Below are positions 18,496 to 26,882 of a DNA stretch of 31,676 nucleotides, one piece after another; within the stretch, counting starts at the first letter, position 1, and every line of letters starts with the position of its first letter. A program made the translations under genes and the position numbers. The stretch lies in NCBI GenBank assembly GCA_933822405.4, contig CAKOGP040001114.1, positions 1-31,676 of the forward strand, written 5' to 3'. Source of the DNA: Cylindrotheca closterium (taxonomy: Eukaryota; Bacillariophyta; Bacillariophyceae; Bacillariales; Bacillariaceae). The notes beneath the pieces are model-generated. The model was not told where the DNA came from and made no database searches. It saw only the letters and a list, made by a program, of their open reading frames with translations.

Positions 18496-20667
18496 TCAAA
18501 TAAGATCACTTGAACGAACATAATGATAAGCAACAGAATTGCTTTTCTTTTTCAAGACAGATTCCTGGCGACTTGCGTTCATCACAACAGAGTTGTTATC
18601 AACAAGAGTATGGCAGTGGCCATCAATTGGTACGCCCATCATTTGCAATTTGTATACTAGACCTTCAACCAATTCAACACCAGTCTTCAATGCAGCAAAT
18701 TCACTTCCAAAAGAACTTGTTTCGACAGCATTCTGCTTCTTTGAATACCAAACGATCGGTGCATGATTCAAGAGGATAAGAACACCTGTTCTGGATTGAG
18801 GTGTAACAAGATTGGAAGCATATGAGGCATCAACAAACATCACAATCTTTACCGCTCGTCCAAGGGCTTCTGGCATATCAGGGGGCAGTACTTCTTTTGC
18901 CCATGGATAGAATTCATGCCATTCAGATTTTGGTATGTCAGTCAGAGCCATATATGCGGAATCCATGACAATCTCGCAGCTTGGATGTGTTTCAAGATAA
19001 CCAAAAAGGTGTAATACCGCATGAAAGTGTCCAACACGAGGCATGGCATTGTACCAAGACATCATTGAGACTTCAGCACAAACGTCCATTCTTCCAAGCT
19101 CAACCAACCACCGTAATATACCAATCAGTTGCATATACAGGGTGTGTGTCTCTGCGTCAACAAAATCAGTGTTGTCAAGCTCAGGTCTATAACCAGAAGG
19201 TAAGGCAGCAGACACGTTTCTTTTTAAATTCAAGTTGTATTTTTGATGTGAGATTCGAGACTTAACGACATGTAACGCTTCAAGCAAATAGTTAGTCAAA
19301 CCAATCAACCAGCATTTTTGAGAATCGCTAGGATCAACAAAACGTTTTGAAATTGTTGCACCAAGGAATGTTGTAGGCCCTGCAATTGAATCAGGCTTGA
19401 GCATGTAATGCGTTCCAAGCTTCTCCAATATAGCATGAGGATTTTCAGAAACAGCCATAAGGTCATCGGTGTAAACAAAAATATATTCGTAATATTTTTC
19501 GCCATTTGACTTCAAAGCGGGTTTTCTCCAAACATCCATATCACCACAACACTGTTCGAACTCCATTTCTTCTCTCAGAGTCTTAGAAAGCGTACATCTC
19601 CATGGGAACCCGGAAGATTTTAATCCATAGAGTGCTTTCTCCACAACAGCAGTGCGGCCCTCAAGGTCTCCAAACTCGGGTCCAAGTACTGTGTAAATCT
19701 TCTCAGCACAAGGCGCGTTCAAATACGCTCCAGCAATGTCAGCAGACAAAATATCCAAACCATTTAACGAAGCAAGCAAGAATCCAATACAAATACTCTC
19801 ACAAGTGACAACACTGGCATACGTTTCCGAAAGAGGAGGATCATTTTGGTCCCCTCGAGCACATATCCGGGCCTTTCGTGTGAGGTCCATCTTATCATCA
19901 AAGACAGTCATCAAGTCAATACAAGTATATCCAGGGGGAACAGGTTCATTTGGTCCCAAGATTCTTAAGGCAGGCAACACAGTTTTTACTTCCTTTTCAA
20001 TAGCATTTCCCCAATGATTGCTACCAGTGTTGGCATCAATCTCGTAGGCACGTCTCACGCCTTTTGGACCAGTACCAGGCAATTCTAAACCAAATTTCTC
20101 AGTCTTGCGAGTTAAGGCTCTTCTTTTCACAGCCTTTAGGATTCTATCACGCTTCTTCAGAGTATAAGGAACCCACCAAGAGAAAGCAGGCTCAGATACA
20201 AGTTTGTTAGCAACAGCATATTCGGCCACCTGAATTGGATAGGCCTTCTTTGCCGTTTTCAAATCAATCCATTCTGTCTCATCACCATGAATTTGAGCAC
20301 ACAGATACCACCCTTTTGTAGTTCTTCGAGGAACTTTCTTATTCTTTACCATGACAAAACCATCATCAGCATGGACTCGTGTGCCATCCGTCCTGTGATC
20401 AATAAATTCTTTCACATGGAGGATACTATTACCGTCATCATCAACATTCATCATCATTGCTTCAATAACCTTGTTTGCACGATAGGATTCAGTTTCACTG
20501 TCATGCCATTCGATTTCATAAATAGAAGTGTCCAAGACAGGCTTCTCATGATACGAACCAACCAACAAGCCATTTGCTCTTCTCTTTCTTCCATGAACAA
20601 CTCCAAATTTGTCAATACCATTTTCATTCTTCCGGATCTTAACACCAACATATTTGTCAAATTCCAC
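18496..20667 (-). CDS. copia B reverse transcriptase-RNase H, 723-codon frame
   Basis: The longest surviving retroelement frame here. After a linker with G-W-Y-L-C-A-Q-I-H-G and V-A-E-Y-A-V-A, the RT starts near residue 240 with K-A-R-I-C-A-R-G. It continues D-I-A-G-A-Y-L-N-A-P, K-A-L-Y-G-L-K-S-S and the catalytic Y-T-D-D-L (usual YVDD, both Asp present). RNase H shows F-V-D-A-S-Y, S-F-G-S-E-F-A-A-L and L-V-D-N-N. The frame ends at TGA 18496-18498, which sits in D-L-I-x-V-A-W-E-G. Homology continues beyond it with N-L-A-D-M-L-A-K to about 18360, so this TGA is premature, probably from CGA. The 5' side joins integrase by a one-base frame change near 20672. It would copy RNA to cDNA in cytoplasmic particles if whole. 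Confidence 0.85.
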   Translation of the reverse strand: MEFDKYVGVKIRKNENGIDKFGVVHGRKRRANGLLVGSYHEKPVLDTSIYEIEWHDSETESYRANKVIEAMMMNVDDDGNSILHVKEFIDHRTDGTRVHADDGFVMVKNKKVPRRTTKGWYLCAQIHGDETEWIDLKTAKKAYPIQVAEYAVANKLVSEPAFSWWVPYTLKKRDRILKAVKRRALTRKTEKFGLELPGTGPKGVRRAYEIDANTGSNHWGNAIEKEVKTVLPALRILGPNEPVPPGYTCIDLMTVFDDKMDLTRKARICARGDQNDPPLSETYASVVTCESICIGFLLASLNGLDILSADIAGAYLNAPCAEKIYTVLGPEFGDLEGRTAVVEKALYGLKSSGFPWRCTLSKTLREEMEFEQCCGDMDVWRKPALKSNGEKYYEYIFVYTDDLMAVSENPHAILEKLGTHYMLKPDSIAGPTTFLGATISKRFVDPSDSQKCWLIGLTNYLLEALHVVKSRISHQKYNLNLKRNVSAALPSGYRPELDNTDFVDAETHTLYMQLIGILRWLVELGRMDVCAEVSMMSWYNAMPRVGHFHAVLHLFGYLETHPSCEIVMDSAYMALTDIPKSEWHEFYPWAKEVLPPDMPEALGRAVKIVMFVDASYASNLVTPQSRTGVLILLNHAPIVWYSKKQNAVETSSFGSEFAALKTGVELVEGLVYKLQMMGVPIDGHCHTLVDNNSVVMNASRQESVLKKKSNSVAYHYVRSSDLI

Positions 20668-20671
20668 CTTG

Positions 20672-21705
20672 CATCTTCTTCAGATGGGGCTTCCTCAAAA
20701 AGCTCTTCATGCTGCAATATTTCATCATCTTCATATCGTTCAAAGTGGGGAGTGTTAGCGTTCATGCGCAGAGGTCTGATATACTTTTCATCAGCTTTGT
20801 AGGCACCCAAAGGATCCTGTAAATCATCAATCTTGATGGGGTCAGAGTTTTTCAAACAGTTATGTAAGTCTTCTGTAAAACGCTTTTTCAGGTCTTTGAT
20901 ATCTGTACTATCCTGCTCTTCTCTAGAGAGAGGAATCACACTTGAACGCTGTAAAACTTTTCCACAAGAAGTGGCACATGCAAAACACAGAGATCCGCCA
21001 ATGTTAAAACTGGGTCCAAGCCAATGACACAATTGCATATTCTCTTGACTGGAGTGTGTCGGGGACAAAGTCCAACACCAATCATAGATACCAAAATCAG
21101 CCAGATGCGAGATATTACCGGAGATCCAACCGGCACCACAGTCATCACCTTGTTGAGAGTGACCAAGAACCATGTGACTTCTTAATTCCAAACAATAGAT
21201 ATAGACTCGATCCCAAAACGCTTTCGGGATCCCTCTTCTTGTCATAATTTGTTGCTTCACGAATACAATCTTCAGCAAGGTTTTGATCAGGATTGTAAGG
21301 CTTGCTAGGACGTATTGGAACCTGGGCCTTATTTGCGACTCTTCGAAATTCTCCAGCAGTCAACGACTGGGCATCATCAGGTCGGAGAACTCTTGGAAAG
21401 CCAATATCACAAAATAGTTCCTTGGGCGAGTTGCTCACTTCAGATTCTTTCTTGAAAGCGTAGCCACGGGCCCATTGACAGGCAGCAGCATAGACAGCAA
21501 CATACTAATTTTCTTCAGCAGAAACACAGGGGCCTTGTTTGATATCGCCCAAATATCAGCACGCAACCTAGGATATTCAAGTTAAAACTGAGTGGGGCGA
21601 AATCGTCTTGAGCCTTCGACTATAGTCCAGTCCCGCAAAGCACGCTGTTTCTTGAGAGTGTGACGGGCACATTCAAGGCTGATTCGCCATCTTCGCGCAA
21701 GTTCG
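20672..21705 (-). pseudogene. copia B2 integrase, frameshifted
   Basis: Starts L-A-R-R-W-R-I-S-L-E-C-A and T-L-K-K (about 21700-21640), the usual start of algal copia integrase, then R-R-F-R-P-T-Q-F. In-frame stops fall near 21575 and 21508. Then come Y-A-A-A-C-Q-W-A-R-G-Y-A-F, R-P-D-D-A-Q-S-L-T-A-G-E-F and P-Y-N-P-D-Q-N-L-A-E, the region holding the second Asp and the Glu of the DDE site. Around 21232 a one-base loss in a purine run shifts the frame to I-P-K-A-F-W-D-R-V. The C-terminal part, with H-W-L-G-P-S-F-N-I-G-G, follows to about 20680. The copy cannot make full integrase. Confidence 0.75.
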
Positions 21706-21772
21706 TTAAAATGCGCTGCGAGTCAGCCAAAACAGATCAATTTCTGGATGAAATATAGCAAGGAAAACTTGT
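21706..21772. repeat. dispersed repeat X, copy d (partial)
   Basis: TTAAAATGCGCTGCGAGTC through GGAAAACTTGT. Its left edge touches integrase codons and its right edge touches gag codons of copia B2, so it bridges the internal deletion. Confidence 0.8.
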
Positions 21773-22121
21773 TCTTCAAGTGGGAATAATAGCGATTGAT
21801 TTTCGCCAAATTCGCTTGTGTCCCAAAAGCTGGATCATGTTGGCGATCCACCATATAAATAAATCGGCAATAGTTGCAAAGGTCGTAGAGCATGATTTTC
21901 TGGGCTTGGTTGATTGAAAACGTAGCATCAGGATCATTTCCTGGATCAGTCACAGTGCGATTGATCTGCTTCACCAAGGAATCAATATTTTTGCACGTCA
22001 AGCGGGCAAAGAAAGCAGGGGAACTGAAGCCCTGTTCAATAACAATCTCTTGTGCCTCATCCTGAGAGAAATTGAGAACATCTTGAATGTAGTTTCTCCA
22101 TGCAATTCTCGCAGCGGCCAT
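21773..22121 (-). pseudogene. copia B2 gag N-terminal part
   Basis: ATG 22121 begins M-A-A-A-R-I-A-W-R-N-Y-I-Q-D-V-L-N-F and runs about 116 codons, including I-N-Q-A-Q-K-I-M-L-Y-D-L, before entering repeat X. The same start is present at 24945 in copy B1, which supports it as the gag start. The ATG lies only 19 bases inside the LTR, so the leader is short enough to overlap the primer-binding site. Confidence 0.7.
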
Positions 22122-22140
22122 CGTTCAATGTCTTTCGTGT

Positions 22141-22366
22141 TGTTGTAAAAATAACACGGCACAAATTTCAATATTTTCGTTTTGCCAGTTGTTTTCAGTT
22201 TCTGATCGGAGTCGTATAATGCAATTTTGCACGACTACGTCAGTGTGAGATCTTAATTAAAAGAATCGCACGACAAATAATTATATACGGAGTATCGAGC
22301 GAGATATCCTGGGTACGTCTACCCGTGTGGCAAATTACTCGCAACCAAACGGTTTAAACGGTAACA
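22141..22366 (-). repeat. LTR of copia B2 (226 bp)
   Basis: Plus strand TGTTGTAAAA...GGTAACA. It matches 24973-25198 over the full 226 bp with scattered substitutions, several of them transitions. The length and the TGTT...AACA ends suit a small copia LTR. Confidence 0.85.
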
Positions 22367-22546
22367 AGTGGCCGTCTTCAGTCAACGCTCGAGACTGAAA
22401 TGTAGCGACGTGAAAACCACGGATCCTTTGACAATGGGCGATCCAACCTTTGCCTGTCAACCACAAACTTTGGAGACCAGATATTATTTCAAAAAGCCTT
22501 CTCAAGCTTTAGCTCACAACAAAGAGCTTCTGGGTCTGATAAACCA

Positions 22547-22623
22547 TTAAAATGCGCTGCTAGATAGCCAAAACAGATCAATTATTGGACGAAATATAGA
22601 CAAGGAAAACTTGTGACTACCAG
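22547..22623. repeat. dispersed repeat X, copy b, left part
   Basis: TTAAAATGCGCTGCTAG to GTGACTACCAG. The remainder of the copy continues after element Z at 23904. The CAG at 22621-22623 is the left target duplication of Z. Confidence 0.8.
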
Positions 22624-22694
22624 GGACATCCCGAAAAAATCTGTAGATTTCATTTTTTTCCGACCAAAGCACCCCCTGCCGCAGGAAGATATGT

Positions 22695-22778
22695 GTTTCA
22701 CTTGGCGGTCCGCTCGTCGACGGGAACAGGCCTAAAGGTTTCACTTGGCGGTCCGTTCGTCGATGGAACAGGCCTAAA
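22695..22778. repeat. two 41-42-bp direct repeats in element Z
   Basis: GTTTCACTTGGCGGTCCG followed by a TCGTCGA block and AACAGGCCTAAA occurs twice back to back, differing at two or three bases. Confidence 0.8.
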
Positions 22779-22944
22779 AAAGACCTTAAATAGAAAAATG
22801 CAATTTGTTTATTATTTTTTTCTCTTTCTAAATATCAAAAATATCTTGTTCTGAAAAGCGGTCCCGCGGTTTTGACTGAAAGGTTTTATTCAATCGTCTA
22901 AGTATATTTTGATCGCGAGCCAAAGTTGTTGTCAATAAACAGGG

Positions 22945-23030
22945 CGGTTGCACTTGCAGAGGTCCCATCAATCACACGGTTGCGCTTGAAGAGGTCCCAC
23001 CCCCTGTACATGGTTGCGCTTGCAGTAGTT
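22945..23030. repeat. three ~32-bp GGTTGCRCTTG repeats in element Z
   Basis: CGGTTGCACTTGCAGAGGTC, CGGTTGCGCTTGAAGAGGTC and TGGTTGCGCTTGCAGTAGTT begin at 22945, 22977 and 23010. Confidence 0.75.
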
Positions 23031-23146
23031 ATAGACCTCAAACAGAGAGTTTCGAGTTTTAATGATCATTTAAAGAAATTCAGAATTTACATCTCCATTA
23101 CTTTATGAATACGACAAATTGATGTAGCATGTTAATTGAAAATTAT

Positions 23147-23796
23147 CTGTAGATGATCGTGAAGATTCAAAGTTCTCTGTAGATGATCGTGAAATTTGTT
23201 AAGTAATACTTATCGGTTCAATTCCACGATTATCTACAGAGACTTTTGAGTTTTCACGATCATCTACAGAGAACTTTGAATCTTCACGATCATCTACAGA
23301 CTTTTGTTATATAGACGGTGGTGGCGCGTTAAATGATAAATCCCTGTAGATGATCGTGAAGACAGAAAGTTCTCTGTAGATGGTCGTGAGAATTCAAAAG
23401 TCTCTGTAGATGATCGTGGAACTTGTTAAGTAATACTTATCGCTTCGATTCCACGATTATCTACAGAGACTTTTGAATTTTCACGACCATCTACAGAGAA
23501 CTTTTTGTCTTCACGATCATCTACAGAGAACTTCTTGTTCTACGCGACTATTGTTAAGTAGAATTCGATGGCGCGTTAATTGAAATAGGCCTCAAATACC
23601 TGTAGATGGTCGTGAAAATTCAGAAAAAACCTGTAGATAATCGTGAAGATCGAAGATTCTCTGTAGATGGTCGTGGTTTTGTTAAGTAACATTTATTGGT
23701 TCACAATCACGATTGTCTACAGAGAATTTTCGATTTTCACGACTATCTACAGGTTTTTCCTGAGTTTACACGACCATCTACAGACATTTGAGGCCT
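23147..23796. repeat. array of three long hairpins built from a 17-bp motif
   Basis: The motif CTGTAGATGATCGTGAA appears 8 times forward and 9 times inverted. Forward copies start at 23147, 23177; 23344, 23374, 23404; 23600, 23631, 23661. Inverted copies end at 23239, 23269, 23299; 23466, 23496, 23526; 23722, 23752, 23783. Units two and three are full forward-x3, loop, inverted-x3 hairpins of about 180-210 bp; unit one has lost one forward copy. Loops share TTGTTAAGTAA. Spacers share GGCGCGTTAA or CATGTTAA, so the hairpin itself was tandemly duplicated (197 and 247-bp periods). Inter-motif arm sequences also pair, so arms are about 75-95 bp. Confidence 0.9.
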
Positions 23797-23903
23797 TTTG
23801 CAATTTCTCGCACTGGCGGAAGGACAATGGCTCGCTTTTCTCCTTCTGGAAGGAGTGCCATTTTTGACCAAAAAAATCATTTACAGATTTTTTCGGCATG
23901 TCC

Positions 23904-23967
23904 CAGATCCTTTCAGATCACAAAACTACACGTACAGAGGACAGACCACGTACTTCCCAAAATAATG
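23904..23967. repeat. dispersed repeat X, copy b, right part
   Basis: CAGATCCTTTCAGATCAC to CCCAAAATAATG. It abuts the protease of copia B1, whose codons K-P-E-Q-L run into it. Confidence 0.8.
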
Positions 23968-24794
23968 AGTTGTTCAGGTTTGACCAAATAACTCTTGCCA
24001 TCGGTTTTAACACCATTGATGGTCGCCTCAACTCTGTCCCCTGAAGCGATAGGAAGAGCGAGTGGGCAAATAGAGCGGTAGTTGGGATCAGAGCGTTCAA
24101 CAGAATAGATTTGTTGAGTGGCTAGGTCTCCTTGATATTCACGTCGTAAATTTTGTTCGATGCGAGAGGATTCCGGGTCATAAGGTTCCCAAGGGGCGGA
24201 ACTGGTCATCTCCACCGAAAATTTTTCATCAAGTTCAGACAGCGCAGGTTTGCGACAGGCAAAGAAGCTAATAGGCTTCAGGAAGTCCATTGGGATATGT
24301 AACCCCAAGTTTTCATCAATAAGTGAATGCGAATACTGATTGCGATCTTTGCGCTTTAGACGTTGGAGGGGCACATCATTCACAATTATACCAAAATCTT
24401 GAAGTTGATCCACACAAAGGAGATTACTTTTCATGGTTGGGATGTACAATGCTTGATCAAAGATCAAGATATACGTTTCAAGGGACAAAGGACAATCATA
24501 AGCAACTGCAACTTTTGCAACTTTAACATTAGGCACACTGCCAAGCAAAGGATCAAAGCCTTTAACTGTCAAGGTATGAGGATAGGTTGCAAGAACCAAA
24601 CAATTTTTGCCAAAAGCACAAGTATCGGCATGTGAGTCAAGCTCACATTGGGGCAAGTGTTGGCTAAAACAGCCAGTCTGGTCCTCGACTTCTGGCAAGA
24701 ATAGCAGTAGAATAAGATCTAATAGGAAGTGGTGAGACTGTTCATCCGCAGGTTGAAGCCCAGCATCACTGGCACCTGTTCCTATTGTAGGCAA
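23968..24794 (-). pseudogene. copia B1 protease region
   Basis: Open frame of about 275 codons with no ATG near its start. The retropepsin site is C-E-L-D-S-H-A-D-T-C-A-F-G-K-N-C, the D-S-H-A variant used by many algal copia elements in place of D-S/T-G-A. A-L-Y-I-P-T-M-K-S-N-L-L follows, the normal downstream protease strand (usual I-P). The frame ends S-Y-L-V-K-P-E-Q-L before repeat X. The integrase of B2 begins L-A-R-R-W, so the original protein probably read K-P-E-Q-L-A-R-R-W across the site where X now sits. Confidence 0.75.
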
Positions 24795-24879
24795 TCCATA
24801 GCCGACGTAGATTTGTGCTCAGTATACTCCAGAGGTAGCTAGAGCGTTGAGGCTCTCGTTACAGCTACGGAGTTGATTA

Positions 24880-24945
24880 TGGATTGCCTCATCCTGAGAG
24901 AAATTGAGAACATCTTGAATGTGGTTTCTCCGTGCAATTCTTGCA
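24880..24945 (-). pseudogene. copia B1 gag start, truncated
   Basis: M-A-A-A-R-I-A-R-R-N-H-I-Q-D-V-L-N-F-S-Q-D-E-A, matching the gag start of B2 with few changes, then lost after about 22 codons. Confidence 0.7.
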
Positions 24946-24972
24946 GCGGCCATCGTTCAGTGTCTTTCGTGT

Positions 24973-25198
24973 TGTTGTAAAAATAGCACGGCACAAATTT
25001 CAATATTTTCGTTTTGCCAGTTGTTTTCAGTTTCTGATCGGAGTTGTATAATGCAAGTTTGCACGACTATGTCAGTGTGAGATCTTAATTAAAAGAATCG
25101 CACTACAAATAATTATATACAGAGTATCGAGCGAGATATCCTGGGTACGTCTACCCTTGTGGCAAATTACTCGCAACCAAACGGTTTAAACGGTAACA
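24973..25198 (-). repeat. LTR of copia B1 (226 bp)
   Basis: Partner of 22141-22366 with the same ends and length. Confidence 0.85.
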
Positions 25199-25263
25199 AA
25201 ACAGATCAATTACTGTACAAAATATAGACAAGGAAAACTTGTGACTACCAGATCCTTTCAGAA
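25199..25263. repeat. dispersed repeat X, copy c (partial)
   Basis: AAACAGATCAATTACTG to GATCCTTTCAGA, directly abutting the B1 LTR. It includes the empty CCAGATCC site at 25248-25255. Confidence 0.8.
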
Positions 25264-25401
25264 CCGTGTGGCAAATTCGGGCATTTAGCAAAACCAAAAC
25301 CGAAACCGCCAAACCCGACTATAGGTTGTGAAACACGCGCTAATTAATGATGACGCGGTAAAACTGAAAACTGTTTTCAGACGGGGATATCCTGGAAATC
25401 T

Positions 25402-26285
25402 CAGGGAAAAAAAGGGAACTTTTAGGGAACTTTCAGGTAACCTTGAGAGAATTTTTCCGGAACTTTTGGGAGATTAATTGAGACTCACAAAATGCTATTT
25501 CTGGTTTCCCATCTCGCAAAGAAACTGTTACTTTTCAAATTGTGAATTATTATCATGCCATTGGCATCGGTTTTGGACAATCCAATGCTATCAACAAGGG
25601 CACTCTTCACTGTCGATAGCCTACAATGAATACTGGAGCGACTGACAATGCTGGACAATAGTAGTTGAAGGATTGGAGAACCAGTGATGCAAAAAAAGAG
25701 CCCAAGAAACCTATCAAGGACAGTACTGGAGAGACATCACCGTAAACATGGACCCAAACCATGTCTACTCGCAGATGGGCAATGGCGTACATTCGGCCAA
25801 AAAGTCTTGTTTAGAACAAGGTCTTTGTCTTTGTTCACTGGATGGTCACATCTATTATTCAAGAAACCAACAACCCCAAAGTTCTCAAGTTCAAGATTTG
25901 GGCTAGACTTTGGCGGCAGGAGAACTTCAACGAGAGTGTGAAACGTTTTGACTCTATAGGAACTTGTTTTTGTTATACTATGAACAAGCATGAAACCGTT
26001 TACACTGACTTTCTCGTTTTGATTCAATACAATATTGAGAATGGCCGTCCTTTGAATAGCGTCATCTACTATAGTGCAATTCTCTATTATTTGTGTGCTT
26101 TGTCTTTTGAGGGAATATTGTTTCGCAAAAGTTCCCAACCCTAAAAATTCCCTAAAAGTCCCTGAAAGTTCCCTATAAGTACCCGGGAAATTCCCTAAAA
26201 GTACCCGGGAAGTTCCCTAAAAATCCCAGGGAAGTTCCCTAAAAATCCCCGGGAAGTTCCCTAAAAGTTCCCTTTTTTTTCGGGT
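25402..26285. mobile_element. TIR element Y with subterminal 22-bp repeats
   Basis: GGGAAAAAAAGGGAACTTTTAGGGAACTTT at 25404-25433 (described in parts: A-run, GGGAACTTTTA, GGGAACTTT) is inverted at 26254-26284. The right side holds about five tandem copies of a 22-bp unit with AAGTTCCCTAAAA and CCCGGG (26139-26280). The left side has weaker GGAACTTT copies. The interior (25500-26130) has broken frames on both strands; none has a recognised domain, and a piece around 25842-26144 (plus) is the longest natural-looking one. Target duplications were not resolved. Confidence 0.6.
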
Positions 26286-26882
26286 GTCCGTCCGGACAAA
26301 CGGGTCATGTGATAACGTTCATCTTTTCCGCTCGGAAACACAAAATTTCGATGATCAGAGAATGATCAGGCAAGATGGTAGACGGACTGGCAAGAGAAGA
26401 CTCCTGTCTTCACGCCAACAGTCATGTCGTCAGTCGGTAATTCAGTGGACGAAAAATTCGGGGACGATCGGCATGGCAAACGAAGGCGTGAACAGAAGCA
26501 TTCTTTGAGCTAAGGAACCACGATAATCTGAAACAGTTCAGAACGATTATATCTTTTTTTCTTTCATCTACCCATTACCAGACTCCCGGAGTCGTCCATC
26601 CCAATCTGCCCAGGTTGCATTCTCAAATCCGATTCAAGCCCAATCAACCTGTGGCACCCCAATTTCCTCTCGCGTACCCGAGAGCGTCGCATTTGACGTA
26701 AAACTGCTCCTTCGGGAGACCTATCAAACCGCACCGTTGCGTCAGCGCCCATCCGCTGTTTTAACTTGCCCACCGGTGGCACCCCTCAAATTCCTGATAT
26801 TTGAACCGACACCGGTGTCAGGTGGCTTAGCCCCACGCTACCACCCTATTCAATGCGCCTGTGCATTCATTGACCGTCAAAT
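26286..26882. other. no convincing gene
   Basis: A GC-richer stretch containing the palindrome-like CCACCGGTGG (26770-26779) and GACACCGGTGTC (26808-26819). A 72-codon minus-strand frame is present at 26564-26782 without recognised features. Confidence 0.4.

Larger units (their letters stand above)
18305..22366 (-). mobile_element. Ty1/copia retrotransposon copy B2, internally deleted
   Basis: Minus-strand order: 5' LTR (22366-22141), start of gag (22121-21773), a piece of repeat X (21772-21706), integrase (about 21705-20672), RT and RNase H (20667 to about 18305). The rest of gag and the protease are missing between 21773 and 21705. No 3' LTR follows; repeat X copy a lies there instead. B1 at 23.9-25.2 kb has the complementary part (LTR and protease) of the same family. 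Confidence 0.8.
22624..23903. mobile_element. non-autonomous TIR element Z carrying a triple-hairpin array
   Basis: The left end GGACATCCCGAAAAAATCTG and the inverse of the right end, GGACATGCCGAAAAAATCTG, differ at one base in 20, and similarity extends about 20 more. Flanking CAG (22621-22623 and 23904-23906) fits a 3-bp target duplication, and removing Z plus one CAG restores repeat X as seen in copies a and c. The 1280-bp interior has no transposase. It holds two 41-bp direct repeats (22695-22736, 22738-22778), three ~32-bp GGTTGCRCTTG repeats (22945-23030) and the hairpin array. The superfamily is not assigned. Confidence 0.75.
23904..25198 (-). mobile_element. Ty1/copia retrotransposon copy B1 fragment
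   Basis: Minus-strand LTR (25198-24973), gag start (24945 to about 24880) and protease (24794-23968), ending in repeat X. The LTR boundary at 25198 joins repeat X copy c, so this copy may have inserted into an X. The gag interior is replaced by a short stretch with a small imperfect hairpin (24833-24868, GTAGCT...AGCTAC). Confidence 0.75.

Noticed and set aside
2214..18498. TGA read as a sense codon or selenocysteine
   Set aside because: The intact 905-codon transposase uses TGG for Trp without internal TGA, and the TGAs sit at probable Arg or Trp places rather than at Cys-like redox sites. Simple decay explains them.
23147..23796. CRISPR-like array
   Set aside because: The repeats alternate in orientation to form hairpins, spacers are themselves complementary and repeated, and the setting is a eukaryotic transposon.
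26564..26882. Possible tRNA or other structured RNA near the CACCGGTG palindromes
   Set aside because: I could not build a cloverleaf or find A and B box sequences; the palindromes are short and may be chance.
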